Part shown: positions 1 to 11,912 of the stretch, in pieces
Layout of the letters: each line of letters begins with the position of its first letter
Numbering within the stretch: position 1 is the first letter of the stretch
Assembly (NCBI GenBank): GCA_003550325.1
Contig: QKWP01000108.1
Span: 166,192-230,191, forward strand
From: Gigaspora rosea
Taxonomy: Eukaryota; Glomeromycota; Glomeromycetes; Diversisporales; Gigasporaceae
Direction: 5' to 3'
Length of the DNA stretch: 64,000 nucleotides
Made by a program: the position numbers and the translations under genes
Notes under the pieces: model-generated
The model's input: only the letters and a program-made list of their open reading frames with translations
Told to the model about the DNA's origin: nothing
Database searches by the model: none

Positions 1-6
1 TTTTTC

Positions 7-46
7 AGATATAGCAAAAAACGAATTCGTCTTTTGCTATATATCT
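7..46. repeat. Short near-perfect palindrome
   Basis: The stretch reads as two arms (AGATATAGCAAAA and its complement with two extra bases) around the perfect 10-bp palindrome ACGAATTCGT. It could form a cruciform or be the edge of a foldback repeat that starts outside the window. From here to about 811 I see no gene. Confidence 0.6.
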
Positions 47-811
47 AATACAGTATACATGATTTTACCTGCAACTTTCCGTGTTTTTGCAGACTTACTG
101 GCTTTTACATACTGATTTCCGATGTGTACAAAAATTTAGTGAAGTTCATGATTTTATTTTACATGCTGGTTCCGTGTCTATTCCGTGTGTGTCTGTATAT
201 CTCCATGTTTTGCTACATGTATTTACATATCTTTGCGTGTGCCCTTTTCTTATAGGGAGATCATTAAATAACTATAACTTGAACTCATTAACTTAATAAT
301 AATAATCAGTAACTTTTTTCAGTAATAATGGTTACATTCTTATATGTTATGCAGTCAATATTTAAATGATTGGACCAACTATTCACCACAATATTCAACA
401 TATAATGGAGTCTTCTAATTAGTTGATAGCGTATTAAATATTTTTAATTAATTTATTGGTCAATAAACATGATTTGATTTCCATAATTCGAGTTGACATG
501 AATTCGAGTTGACGTAAAGTCAACAGATCGAAAAGATGCTAAGCATGTGGATGCGCATCGTGGAACCATCAACCAGAACAAGTCCGGTCCAGATAATCAA
601 AGGAGGTGAGTATGGTTTGAATAACTTTCCATAAACAGTAATCACTAACTTGATAAAGGCGACAATGAGAACAAAGATAAATCCATTGGAAACGCAAATT
701 GGCCTTACGCCAATGATTGCTCACTCAACTGTGACAGGCCACAATTTCGACCCAACCCTCCCTCCCAAAAGAATCCGGCCATTCTCATAATATCATAACG
801 TGTTTATAATC

Positions 812-871
812 ACGGCCAGCTGGCATTATGCAGATGGTCAGCGTTAAGCCACACAAACGCAACAAACTCAA
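812..871 (+). repeat. Diverged copy of the 1.45/1.67-kb direct repeat
   Basis: It shares the order of motifs CGGCCAGC, TTATGCAG, AGCGTTAAGCC and ACAAACTCAAC with the two closer copies further right, with many substitutions. It is probably an older member of the same family. Confidence 0.5.
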
Positions 872-879
872 CGATTTTA

Positions 880-1022
880 CAGGGCCGTCACAAAATTTCG
901 GGTCGGATGTATCAGATCTAGTACAGGTAAAATTTTATATGAAAAATTGATCTATTCCGATCCTGCCGACCATGATTCCGATGCACTCCGACATATCCCG
1001 ATCCGAAATTTTGGGGACCCCG
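880..1022 (+). mobile_element. Small inverted-repeat MITE (copy 1 of 2)
   Basis: The ends are inverted versions of one another: CACAAAATTTCGGGTCGG on the left and a matching ATCCCGATCCGAAATTTTG on the right. The right half recurs at 26.23-26.32 kb with the same order of motifs (TGATC, CCGA-CATGATTC, GATG, CCGA). No clean TSD is visible. Confidence 0.6.
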
Positions 1023-1092
1023 TATAAGGTAAACTCAACTGCTATATAAGCAAAATATCAATATCACATGTTTAAAGGTAAAAAAAAAAAAA

Positions 1093-1449
1093 NNNNNNNN
1101 NNNNNNNNNNNNNNNNNNNNNNNNNNNNNNNNNNNNNNNNNNNNNNNNNNNNNNNNNNNNNNNNNNNNNNNNNNNNNNNNNNNNNNNNNNNNNNNNNNNN
1201 NNNNNNNNNNNNNNNNNNNNNNNNNNNNNNNNNNNNNNNNNNNNNNNNNNNNNNNNNNNNNNNNNNNNNNNNNNNNNNNNNNNNNNNNNNNNNNNNNNNN
1301 NNNNNNNNNNNNNNNNNNNNNNNNNNNNNNNNNNNNNNNNNNNNNNNNNNNNNNNNNNNNNNNNNNNNNNNNNNNNNNNNNNNNNNNNNNNNNNNNNNNN
1401 NNNNNNNNNNNNNNNNNNNNNNNNNNNNNNNNNNNNNNNNNNNNNNNNN
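1093..1449. other. Assembly gap of 357 N
   Basis: The gap follows a run of A and directly abuts the first of two near-identical repeats. The missing sequence is probably more of the same repeat. Open frames that cross it are meaningless. Confidence 0.98.
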
Positions 1450-1570
1450 TTATGCAATGCAGGCGGGAAACCACCGGCCAGCGCTAAGCCGCATAAACAA
1501 CTGCTTACGGTTATCTCCCGGCGCAATATTATTGCTATTTCCCGGGAGCATATCCCGTTTCAGTTTCAAT
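1450..1570 (+). repeat. Direct repeat unit 1, truncated by the gap
   Basis: This GC-richer unit (GGCGGGAAACCACCGGCCAG, then CTCCCGGCGCAATATTA and CATATCCCGTTTCAGTTTCA) is repeated almost unchanged about 220 bp to the right. Its left end is lost in the N gap. Confidence 0.85.
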
Positions 1571-1670
1571 TTCAATAGCACATAAATCACAGCTAAATGA
1601 ACCTGCCATTTTCATAACTATAACTAGTGAATGTCAATTCACATCACACACATCACATGTTCATATTAAC

Positions 1671-1800
1671 GGCCGGCCTGCGTTACGCAGGCGGGAAACC
1701 ACCGGCCAGCGCTAAGCCGCACAAACTCAACTGCTTACGGTGATCTCCCGGCGCAATATTATTTGCTATTTCCGGGAGCATATCCCGTTTCAGTTTCAAC
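1671..1800 (+). repeat. Direct repeat unit 2
   Basis: Second copy of the unit next to the gap, about 95% identical by eye. It begins with GGCCGGCCTGCGTTACGCAG, which contains the palindrome GGCCGGCC and an inverted CTGCGTTACGCAG motif. Confidence 0.85.
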
Positions 1801-2939
1801 AGCTAATATAATCTGCATCCATCAAATAAAATTAAACTCCGGTATATCAGACCGGACTATCCAATTGTAAGAAACATGCGTGCAATGCTTTTCGATCAAC
1901 ATATGATATCAAAAATATGGCAAAACAGGGATAGGCTGACGCCGTGGATGCCGTGGGAGTGCACATTAAGTCCGATAAATAAACTTAATCAACTGCCTAA
2001 TTTAGAATCGCATGAAATAATGCTAATGATATCTTCATTTTCTTAGCAAGTATAAGAAGAAGCATGAGACTGGCGGACTATCAGCCATCTTCGCTAACCC
2101 TATTAAAAGTCGGTACGCAAAAATACATACATAAATGGGAGTTTTATGCAGATAAACACGGGTTCCATAATCATTGCACGGAAACTGTTTATCCAAAAAA
2201 TTTAATACACGTTATCCGATAAATTCAAATGTTATTTTTTTTCATGTATTACGATGTAAACATGTTATTCAAATTAAAACTTAGCCGAATGAATCATGAT
2301 CATAAATGTATACTTATTATACTCGATCCTAAAATTTATGTGATCCTTTTGAATTACTGTATTATGATGCTTTGTTTATTTTTACACCCAAAAGTGTTGA
2401 AATTTATAAACATTTATAAGCTTGTACTGAATAATGGTAGTCAAATGCTTTGAATATAATTATATTGAGTTTTTTGAAAAGGAAATAACTAACGTGATTC
2501 ATGAGGATACTGAATAAATGCAATCGATGCTATCGTTATTGGCATAAAATTAAACATCCTAATACGCTAAATAGGATGTGCCTATAGATCAAAAATAAAA
2601 GGATGAGATTATTTCAATGCTATTGGTAGAATTGATGTTGAATTGGTGAAGTTGATTTCACCAGCATCTCAAAATGGAGTCGTTTATCCAATATCGAATA
2701 TATTTAATATTATATAACGATAACGTATTTATTTGGATTAAATATTCAAATTCTTATTTAAGTTTGCTAGGATCTAAGATCCATTTAAGTAGATTTAGAA
2801 TCTACTACAAATGCAAATGCTCTATATCCCACCTAAACATATACAATACATAAATTTTACGTTACTATAACTAATTATAACAAGTACCACTGGTAACTAA
2901 TAATACACTGTCAATAAACTACCTATATAAAATTTTTAA
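1801..2939. other. AT-rich intergenic DNA
   Basis: No gene, RNA or clear transposon end is seen. The longest open frame (2229-2453) is hydrophobic, low-complexity and has no recognisable family. Confidence 0.5.
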
Positions 2940-3187
2940 TAATTTAATGCTCAATAAATTTGATCTTGTTTTAATCATTCTTGAAGAATCAGTAGGATCT
3001 CCTGAACCTTATTTAGTTGAATCTGAAGCCCACAATAGATTACGCACCAATAATTGTTTAATAAATATTATTTCAATTTGGTGGCTTCAATTTTTTAACT
3101 GTTAATGAAGATAAACTAGATTCATTTATTAAAGCGTTACTAACTGAAAAAAATAGAAGAGATAAAGATGGAAATCAATATTTATAA
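2940..3187 (+). pseudogene. Unrecognised coding-like fragment
   Basis: Two partly overlapping frames look protein-like. The first reads through LVLIILEESVGSPEPYLVES and a following NRLRTNNCLINIIS; after a one-base frame change the second gives LTVNEDKLDSFIKALLTEKN and ends at a stop at 3187. The amino acid mix is unlike random AT-rich DNA. I do not recognise the family. It may be a decayed 3' exon. Confidence is low because there is no start, splice support or homologue that I can name. Confidence 0.3.
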
Positions 3188-3483
3188 ATGATCTGATTTT
3201 ATGATTTAAATGTTATTTTATTGTCAATTCTTAAAAAAAAGAAAAAAAAAAAAGCAAATTATTGGACATATTTAAATAAAAGTATTTTATTATCTAACGA
3301 TAAATTTTTATTAGAAAAGAATTTTTAAAGAGTTTACTTTAATAATAAATAAATCAGAAATAGTTCAAATTTTGTTTAGCTGAATGTATTTATAAAAATA
3401 TTTTAGTTTATATTTTTTTTTTTTTACCAGATAAAATTTGATAAAATACATATTTTTATTTTGCTTAATTAATGTTTAAATGT

Positions 3484-3676
3484 GTATATATGTTGTGCCT
3501 CAGATCGATCCTTGCGTCAGATTGACACCGGCCTAAATTAGATTAGGGTTAGGGTAAAATTACGGTAAAGGCCAGTTGTTGCCGATCATTTAATGCTGGT
3601 CAATTGATAGTCACCTGACGTGCGTCGGATTCAATCTGACGCAAGTTTTAATCTGAGGCACAACATATATGTGTAT
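3484..3676 (+). mobile_element. MITE with ~45-bp terminal inverted repeats
   Basis: The arms begin TATATGTTGTGCCTCAGATC and run to TTGCGTCAGATTGA; the right arm is the same in reverse (TCAATCTGACGCAAG ... ATCTGAGGCACAACATATA). The core is about 100 bp and contains GATTAGGGTTAGGG, a telomere-like motif seen in several other MITEs here. The ends lie in TA-rich DNA, compatible with a TA target. Confidence 0.85.
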
Positions 3677-4031
3677 ACATAATCAGTAATAACATAAGAT
3701 TTTATATGAGTACTGCAAAGGGGAAAAGTCCCAAGAACTTGGTATTGCCTCAAAGATCAGTTATGTTTTAAACTCAACCGTATAATTCCCATTTGTTTTG
3801 TATGACGATATGTTTTGTGATATTGAACATATTTTTATATTACAGTAAAGTTGCAAAATATCATGTTTGAAGAAAGAGTCGTCGTTATTTTATATAAATC
3901 ATAGGGAAAAAAATAAGAAAAATATTATTTCCATGACTTATTAAGTTTCATTAATTTTATTTTTATATGTCAATTAATTTTAATAGATTATAAATTATGA
4001 AAATTTCTAAAAATACCTATAGGGTTGGTAC

Positions 4032-4166
4032 CAGGGATGGTAAAATTGGAGGTCATTTGCATTTTTTTCAAATGACCTAGGTCATTTCAGACTAAAAAAA
4101 GTTCATAATAAAATTGAGGTCATTTGAGGTCCTCTGAGGTCATTTGAAGGTCATTTACCATCCCTG
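4032..4166 (+). mobile_element. hAT-like MITE, 135 bp, exact 8-bp TSD
   Basis: The ends are CAGGGATGGTAAA and its inverse TTTACCATCCCTG, and the flanks are a perfect 8-bp duplication, GTTGGTAC (4024-4031 and 4167-4174). An 8-bp TSD and a CAGGG start are hAT hallmarks. The interior is rich in the motif GGTCATTTGA in both directions. A longer relative lies at 6382-7039. Confidence 0.92.
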
Positions 4167-4174
4167 GTTGGTAC

Positions 4175-6381
4175 CCGTATAAGAAAAAAATATAAGGGAG
4201 CTGACATTTATTACGTAATATTTTAGGGGGTGTGGGGGTTGGCATGTATTATAACAATATCTTACGTTACACAAAGATATATAGTAAATTATAAATTGGC
4301 CAATTATATTGGATCTTACGTGGGGGGGGAGGGGGGTAGCCCTCATAGTAAATGGATACTACGTAATAATTGTCAGCGCCCTAACCTTTAAAGTCGGTAT
4401 GTTTATGGTTAGTGTTAGAATTAGAGATGTATTTATATGTAAAATTAGGCGCTGAATATTTCCACTTAAGGGCATTTTATTGGTTTTCTTAATAAAATTT
4501 AGTGATACTGTTTTACCGATTTTAATTTTTCTTTCTTATATCCAAATAGAAATCCTCATAATTATTTATTTGTTATATCATCAAATTTTATATTTAGGAA
4601 TTCTTCAACTGATCAGTTACGTATTTGAGCTTAAAATTATGCCTCAATATAATAGTTAGAACCGATTACATTAAAAAGTATTTTTTGATAACTTTTTTTT
4701 TTTGAATCAAAATATACATTCAAATAATTATTCAAACAAATACTATATAAACGAAAAAACGCGTTAATTAATTAGCCTGTGCATTATTTCGGATACGCCC
4801 ATGTACATTATTTCAAAATAAGGGCGGATTTTTTTGAATCCAATACAGTCAATATTCCATACATGCATGTAGTTGGAAAAAGTGCTCTTATGGAGAAGTG
4901 CATGTATAAAAAATTCAAGATCAAAATAAGGTGCGCTTGTACGAACTTAGTTAAATATAAATACATATATTTATGAATATATTTCAATTCGATTCCTTCA
5001 TATTTGATTTTAAGATTATTCATAATTGATTTTCTTATGATTTTTGGGGATACTATGACGGTTATATCTATCAAATAAAAATTCCAGATTTTATTTGGCG
5101 ACACACATATTATATCGCACATAATTTACAAATTCTTATTATATTAATTTCGTGTTCCTATGTGAAAGCCTTATATGGAGAATGGCTAGGAAAACCACGT
5201 TTAAGTCTTGAGATTAATGTTTATTTTACACGAACTTTCGATTCCGGATTTTTAGTTTAGCTTTTATTGAAAGTCTGGTTTTTGACGTTTATCGGTTAAT
5301 TATGTGTGACGATAGACAAAAGCCAACCTTTTTTTGATGCATCTGATATTCTTTCTTTGTTAATAATTTTGCCAGCTCATATAAAATCGGAATGTTGTAT
5401 TGATACAAATTTGCCAATTTTTTGGTAATTTTATCTGCTTTTAAGAATTACTTTTTAATTTCATTTTTAATTTCAATCATGTTCAGGTAATGCCATGCAT
5501 TTAAGGTTTCATTTTTGTTTCAAATTGCGATATTAATTACGGCTTATAGTTTTATTTCTATCTTAAATCGTTGCCTAAATATTTTCAGCATAGTTTATAC
5601 GGCATATTTATATATTTGGTTATTATTTTTTTATTATTTTTTATTTATTATTTTTTTTTATACAGTTCACTAGGTTAAATTTCGGTTTCACATAGTTTCG
5701 GAAGGTTAATTTCAAAAGTTTCTAATTTTGTACGAAACCGAAATTCCAGGGCCAAAACGTTTCGAACCTTGGGGGAGGTTTCGGCCAATATACTGCATAT
5801 GACCGAGATCTACTGGGTTATTTTTCACCATGGAAAATGCATTCAAAAATTTGTACTAGGTTAGCGACGTAGATCTATCTAGAAATCAGACCGAGGATCA
5901 GGACTACAATTAGAAAATTTCAAATCAAAAAGTTCATTTTGTTAAAATCGCTTTTTCCTCAAAAATCTGCATAATCTACCACCCTTAGTGTTCTAACAAA
6001 AAAGTTTTACTTATGCGATTTTACTATATAACTATTTAGCCTTTAACCTTATACGAAACGCAAGCCCTAACATTAATGAACTTCGAAAATTCTGTCTAAA
6101 TTATGCATAACCGGGCAAAAATTTCTTTAATACGTTGGAAATAAGAGCGTCTACTCATTATTTTGTAAGTCATGAGGTGATTTACAAATGTTCTGAAACG
6201 CTTGAAAAATAATCAACGATCAAATAGATAAGTTTTTTGATGTTGGCCAATATTTATCCCGGTTCAGATATCGATTCAGTCATCGGAAAATTTTTCAGTT
6301 GCCCAAAAATTTACGAAACTGTTGTAAGAACTTATTTCTTGCAATAGCGGGAATAAAAGATAAATCATGGGTACTTCAGGC
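4175..6381. other. Intergenic DNA with small palindromes, no gene seen
   Basis: The region holds G-rich tracts (4320-4340), AT-rich DNA and an inverted pair around 5675-5755 (AATTTCGGTTTC against GAAACCGAAATT). The open frames at 4779-5122 overlap each other on opposite strands and lack coding character. Confidence 0.5.
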
Positions 6382-7039
6382 CATGGATGATAAATGACTT
6401 TAAATGACCCAAATGACTCAAATGACAAATGACCAGTCATTGGTCATTTCACGCCCAAATGACTTAAAAAGGTCATTTAACTCTGGTTAATCGATTATCT
6501 AATACTTTTAGCCAATCAAATTTGATTATTGTTCTTCGTAAAATAAAACGTTGCTAGATGCTATCTAATAAAAATGATCACACATGATAAATAACTGAAT
6601 CATTTGATGAATTGCTGTCATTTTTAATTTGGCTAAATGACTAGGTCATTTCCAGACCAGTTGTAAAACGACATTCTAATCGAATCATAAGATCAGGTAT
6701 GAAGTGATTAAAAAAAAACACAAGACAAAAAAATAATGTATTTACTTTTTTTAAAAAATAAAAAAAAAAGTTTGTGAATAATAATTTACCGATTGTAAAA
6801 TGATATAAATCATTTTCAAATTTACAAATGGCAATTGAGAAATGATGCGAACATATGCATTAATTAAAACATGCATTATACAAGTTTTTCGTAATCGTAG
6901 GATGTCAACTCTATGCAAAATGACCTAATGACCAAACGAGTCAATTCAAAATGACCCAAAATTTGAATGACCTCAAATGAGCGGTCATTTTGAGGCCATT
7001 TGAGGTCATTTGAAAAACCAGGTCATTTACCATCCCCTG
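6382..7039 (+). mobile_element. hAT-like MITE of the AAATGACC family, 658 bp
   Basis: The left end (CATGGATGATAAATGAC) and inverted right end (CAGGGGATGGTAAATGAC) match the 135-bp MITE at 4032. The flanks CTTCAGGC (6374-6381) and TTTCAGGC (7040-7047) agree at 7 of 8 bases. Both subterminal regions are crowded with AAATGACC/AAATGACT motifs, typical of transposase-binding subterminal repeats in hAT elements. It ends about 180 bp before the hydrolase start codon and may sit in its promoter region. Confidence 0.88.
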
Positions 7040-7163
7040 TTTCAGGCACTACATAACCGGAGATCTACCGGGATTATTTCTCCGTTTTGGAACCATTTCC
7101 GATAAATTCATATGATCATATCCGAATAAGTAGATGACTAGAAAATTAACCATGCTTACATTA

Positions 7164-7171
7164 TATAAATA
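7164..7171 (+). promoter_or_regulatory. Candidate TATA box of the hydrolase gene
   Basis: TATAAATA lies 50 bases before the ATG and is followed by a pyrimidine-rich stretch (GTTTGTTCTTCTTTGTTGTC) of the kind found at fungal transcription starts. The same octamer stands upstream of the transporter gene in this window. Confidence 0.4.
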
Positions 7172-7220
7172 CTATTTAAGTTTGTTCTTCTTTGTTGTCT
7201 AAATAAATAATTAAAAAAAA

Positions 7221-9159
7221 ATGAACCTTTCTTTAATATTTACGACTGTATTAAAACACTTCACCGAAGGTCCACCCGTAAAATCATGGGATTTGAAATT
7301 TCATTTAGCAGTGGCAATGATTAAAAATAACGATAGCATCTGGGATTTACCTACTGAAGGACTTCAAAATCGATCTTATGAATTTAAGGTTCCTTCTAAT
7401 ATAATTATAAAAGAAGTTACCTTAAATGAACGATATAGGCAAAAGAGTAAATTACATTTGGAAAAAGGTTTAAAACAATATGAAGATGTTTTAGATGATA
7501 AATGGAAAGAACCAAAGGATATGATAACTGGTGAATGGGTTTATATTAAGGAAGATGAAGAAATTAAAAATAATGAAATGGACAAAGTAGTATTCCATAT
7601 ACACGGTGGCGCTTATTGTATAGGTTCAGCTAAATTGTCTAGAGCTCTTACTTCTAAATACGTAGAGCTTGCTAAAGCTCGAGTTTTTTGTAAGTTACTT
7701 GGATTAATACTACTTTTAATTATTGATATTATAATTAATTACTAAATCTTATTAAATTAGCAACTAATTATCGTCTCGCGCCACAAAATCAATTTCCTGC
7801 CTCTCTCTGTGATACAATTGCTGCCTATCTTTATCTTATTGACCCTGAACCAGATGCTGGATTTAAACCAATTAATCCGAAAAAAATTGTAATTGCAGGT
7901 GAAAGTGCAGGAGGCGGTTTAGCTCTTGCAACACTTTTATTCTTAAGGGATGCGGGATTACCTTTACCAGGAGGTGCAATTTTATTGGTGAGTATTAGAC
8001 AAATAAATGATTTTATTTTATTTTATTTTTATTACATATCTGATATTTACATATATACACATTATTTATTTACATAACACTTCAAGTCACCATGGGTATG
8101 TATATATTTGAGGCTCAGTTTCAAATTAATAAAAAAAAAAAACTAACATAATTTTAATCTTTAAAATAGCTAGACTTAACTCATAGTATGCCATCTTTTT
8201 GGGATACTGAAATAATAACTGCCGACCTTATTCGTGATACATTCAACATTCGGCCTTCATCTTCTCTCGCAGATGAATTTATCGCTGATGCTAAGTCTCT
8301 ATCTGATAAAATTGCCCAAAAAAAGCCTGCCATCGTTAGTCATCCTTCTTTCATTGAAGTACCTCGTTTTCAATTATATTGCACTAACGAAGCATTAGCT
8401 ATTCCTTACATTAGGTAAATGCATCTTCTTATTTAAGAAACTTATTTAGATGCATATTTTAACTTATTCTATATCCATCATAATTTTCATAATTGATTTC
8501 TAGTCCTTTGCTTGCAGAGTCATTGGGAAATTTACCACCAATCTTATGTGTAAGTAACTTTTTGCAATAATTATCTTTATAATAAGTTTATTATAATGAA
8601 ATTAATCACAAGATAATTTTAATTATAGCAAGTTGGAGGATTTGAAAGATTGCGTGATGAAGCCATATTCTTTAGTTATAAAGCTGCTTATCCTCAGGAA
8701 TATCAATTACCTTCATATGCAACTAAAAATTTTGAAAAGTCACCTTTTAAAAAGCCTACTAAGGTTATACTTGAAGTTTATAATGATATGCCTCATTTCT
8801 GGCAGGTAAGTAGAAAAAATATTTGGGATATTTTATTCTTTTGTCATAAGCACAGTATAAACTTTTTAAATCACTGTATATAGATGTTCCAATTTTCTAA
8901 ATCTTCTCAAATATCTCTTGAACGCTGTGGTGAATTTATTAAACGTGTCACATCTATAGAAGACAATAATACTTCCATGATTGATCTTCTTAAAGAAGAT
9001 GTAGTATCTCCTCCTATCTCTATTTCTCCCTCATTTATTGGAATGAGAGTTGGTATAAATGGTGAGATCAGAGAATTGAATGAAACTGATCAGGATTGTT
9101 TAAAATGGGATAAAATTGGCATAGTTCCTAAAGAAACTATGCGCATGAAAAAATTATAA
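7221..9159 (+). CDS. Alpha/beta hydrolase fold-3, hormone-sensitive-lipase type
   Basis: Six exons give a 479-residue protein: 7221-7689, 7761-7987, 8170-8414, 8504-8549, 8629-8805 and 8884-9159. All five introns are GT..AG and every junction keeps frame. Catalytic features are in family order: the oxyanion motif HGGAYCIGS near residue 130, the nucleophile motif GESAGGG in exon 2, GGFERLRDEA holding the likely catalytic Asp in exon 5, and the His in NDMPHFWQ at the end of exon 5. The family hydrolyses esters of short or medium acyl chains and includes steryl-acetate and acylglycerol hydrolases; the substrate here cannot be told. No clear signal peptide is seen, so a cytosolic or lipid-droplet site is plausible. 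The start is the first ATG after a TATA-like box. An AATAAA lies at 9250. The gene looks intact. Confidence 0.93.
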
Positions 9160-9960
9160 AGATGTTGGCACAAAGTTAATCTAAAGTCTCAATCGAGTTG
9201 GAAGTTTATTTTGACTTTAATTAATCAATTAAATTCTTACCGAAATGCCAATAAAATTAAACTTGACTCACTGATACTATGTAAGATGCCTAAAAACCAC
9301 CATCGCTCTTTATAAGATAATACTACCTTCTACTTTGGATGTTTGCAGGTGTTATTTCTAAATTATGTATGTTATTTTGAGGTAGTACAGTACTTTAAAG
9401 CAAAATGTAACCACTTTTTTTTAATAATAAAAACTTTAAATTATAAAGAAAGTTAGGGCAAAAACTTTTTGGCAAATTGAAAGATTTTTCGTTAAATTAC
9501 ATTTCTCTTAGAATAATTTTTATGATATTTTGCTTTAAAAAATATTCTGAGTTAAATATTATAATAACCTAGAAATTGCTACTTAATGTAAATTAGAGCC
9601 AGGCTCATCCTAATGAAAAGCCTGTCAACGGGCGATCATTATTGCGAAATCAGATGACTTTATGATCGGGCATATTATAGGTTTTAAATGTATCCTTTTA
9701 TGGTTATTCTTTGATTATTGTTGTTATATGTTGAAACTTGTTTTTTGCAGGTAATTTGTGATTAGCATATGATTTTCAAAGTTCTCATTGTTATGTTTAT
9801 TGTTACGGGTAAGGGACAATGGCAAGCAGGATATTTAAGGCTGATTGTCTTTTGGGAAGAAAGTTATCCTTTTTCTTCGCTATCGCTCGCCTTTGTAGAG
9901 GCTGGCTCTATCCCCTCCCTTACCCACCCGAAGTCAAGCAAGTGAAAATGTTGTTATGCC

Positions 9961-10036
9961 AGGCTCCACGGCTGCGTTAGCAGTGCAAGGACCTGATGTT
10001 TTGTTGGCCTCCACGGCTGCAGTAGTAGTACAAGGA
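9961..10036 (+). repeat. Imperfect two-copy direct repeat, GGCTCCACGGCTGC
   Basis: GGCTCCACGGCTGCGTTAGC followed by AGTGCAAGGACC, and CCTCCACGGCTGCAGTAGTA followed by GTACAAGGAC, lie about 50 bases apart. A shorter relative, GGCTCCGCGGCTGCAAGGAC, occurs at 49661. The surrounding 9.8-10.3 kb is GC-richer than its neighbours and shows no open frame. It may be part of an unrecognised dispersed repeat. Confidence 0.5.
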
Positions 10037-10698
10037 CTAGTATGCATGAGTTTTTACAACTACAAGTGACAGTACAAGGACATAATAAGAAGGTTTCCTT
10101 GCTTATAGTAGCATTGACATATATGCCGATACTCTTCTTCGCTATAGAGAAGTCTGTAGGTTGTCTCCCTACTTGAAGTCATTTTAATCTGTAAATGATT
10201 TGAATCGCCATCTTGTCTGGCCTTACAGGTCTTGAATGGTGGTCTTTGCTTGCTGTTTGTCAGAAATATAGGTTGTCGTAGAGTAGAATGCGATAATTTA
10301 TATTAGAGCCGATAGGGATAGCAAACTCCTATTCCCATATGTTTTTCAGCTTTGTTACGTGGGGTGATTGAAAAGTTTTGAACTTAGATCAATATTTTAA
10401 TCATTTTTAAAGATACAATTTTAAAATTAATATACATAAATATAGTAGTTCTGATAATTCTGTAAAAAAATTTTATTAAATTTTAATCAGATAGTTATTA
10501 AAAAAATTAGATTTTAAATTTATTAACTTGAGCAATTGGAAATTATTAAAATAAAAATTCAAATTAAATTTATTTATTAAAATTTTTATATAATAAAAAA
10601 ATTTATATATTTAAAATAATAATTGTATTTGTATAATTAAAATTTATATAAATAAAATTTTTTTTATAATTATTTAAAAATTTTTAATATATGTTAAA

Positions 10699-10917
10699 GA
10701 ACTGGGCTAGATGGTGCCCCATGCACAATGTGCCCCTATTTTGATATCACAAAATTTTACTAAGGTAACCCCAGTTGCACTTCTAACAAAAAATGATCCT
10801 CTCACAATTCTGTACTAATCTTGACCCTAACCTAACCCTAACCCTAATTCTAGATAGAATAAATTATTAGTACATTAGGGGCACAAAATGCACAGGGGCA
10901 CCATTTAGATTTTTCCT
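10699..10917 (+). mobile_element. hAT-like MITE (telomere-motif family A), copy 1
   Basis: Arms CTAGATGGTGCCCC and inverted GGGGCACCATTTAG lie just inside the ends. The flanks are ATGTTAAA on both sides (10691-10698, 10918-10925), an exact 8-bp TSD. The core holds CCTAACCTAACCCTAACCC. An inverted copy is at 20594-20812. Confidence 0.85.
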
Positions 10918-11346
10918 ATGTTAAAAATCTATGTATATCTTACTATATATAGGAATTTATTTACTAAATTTGATAGATAAAAATTACTAATATAAGAATT
11001 TTTGATTATTTAATTTTAAATAAATTTTAATAATTTTATTTAAAAATATAATAGTTGTAAAAGATAATTATTAAAAAAAATTATTATTTTTTATAAAATT
11101 TGTAAAATATTAAAATTTAAAATATATATAGCCTTGCAAATAAAAAAATTTTTAAATCTAAAATTTTTTAAATTTTAACATTTTAACTTAAAAATAAATT
11201 ATGTATTTAAAAACTATATAATTAAAATTATTATTATTTAAATTTCAAAGAAATTTGTTTAAAATTTTTATTTCTTTAATATTTTTAAACTAATTTTTAT
11301 ATATATAAAATTTATAATAGTTTTTATAGAATTTAATATTTTTGCG

Positions 11347-11670
11347 CATGTGCGCTGTAGTGCACTTCATATAATTCAGTGTAATGTGAAATCAAAACCC
11401 AAATAACCCGTTTTTTTGTTAATTAGGATTAGGGTGAGGTTAGAATAGTGTGTAGGTAAGAAAAGAGGTTTTATAGTAAAATTTTGCAAGGAACTTTTTT
11501 TGTTAGAGCACGAAGAGTGGTTTCATAAGCAAAATTATGAGCCACAGGCGATTTTTTAAAAGATCGCTATTTTTTCTCGATTTCACGTTACACCTGATCC
11601 TAGGATCTGATTGGTTTATCAGATGGGTGTGTTACAACGCATATGCGCTAAATTGCATAACCCGTTTTTA
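11347..11670 (+). mobile_element. TTAGGG-containing MITE family B, copy 1
   Basis: It has inverted ends (GCGCATGTGCGC / GCATATGCGC) and a conserved core: GGATTAGGGTGAGG, TAGTAAAATTTTGCAAGGAA, GTTAGAGCACGAAGAGTGG, TTTCATAAGCAAAATT and ACACCTGATCCT...TGATTGG. Five or more relatives lie at 20.9-23.9 kb with differing terminal repeats. Confidence 0.7.
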
Positions 11671-11912
11671 TATACATAATTAAAATTTTAATATTTTAAA
11701 AACTATCTGATAAAAATAGCCAAAATTTTTTTATAGAATTATCATAACCACTATATTTATGCATATTAATTTTAAAATGATATCTTTAAAACTGATTGAG
11801 ATATTGATCTAAGTGCAAAACTTTTCAATCACCCCACGTAAATAAAGTTTTTCAGTTGTTTAAATAAAGTCATCTGATTGAGCAATAATAATGTTCGTCT
11901 TTTTTTGACAGA

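Larger units (their letters stand above)
10358..11838 (+). mobile_element. Mariner-like non-autonomous element, TA target, ~140-bp arms
   Basis: The arms start CGTGGGGTGATTGAAAAG and are inverted at the right end (CTTTTCAATCACCCCACG); homology runs about 140 bp inward. TA lies on each side (10356-10357, 11839-11840), the Tc1/mariner target. No transposase frame remains; the 1.2-kb AT-rich interior hosts two further MITEs. Confidence 0.85.
9624..11909 (+). mobile_element. Composite repeat bounded by ~40-bp inverted repeats
   Basis: The sequence from GTCAACGGGCGATCATTATT to CAGATGACTTTAT at the left returns inverted at 11864-11909 (ATAAAGTCATCTGATTG ... TTTTTTGAC). Between them sit non-coding DNA and a nested mariner-like element. 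No TSD could be assigned, so this may be an old element or two facing copies. Confidence 0.55.

Noticed and set aside
1035..1526. Open frames across the N gap on both strands
   Set aside because: They consist mainly of unknown residues and exist only because N codons are not stops.
4032..4166. Non-autonomous partner of the 26.5-kb hAT element
   Set aside because: The termini differ (CAGGGATGGTAAA versus TAATGTTTCGGGC), so another transposase must be responsible.
4779..5122. Overlapping opposite-strand open frames
   Set aside because: They mirror each other in AT-rich DNA, with no motif, splice support or codon pattern.
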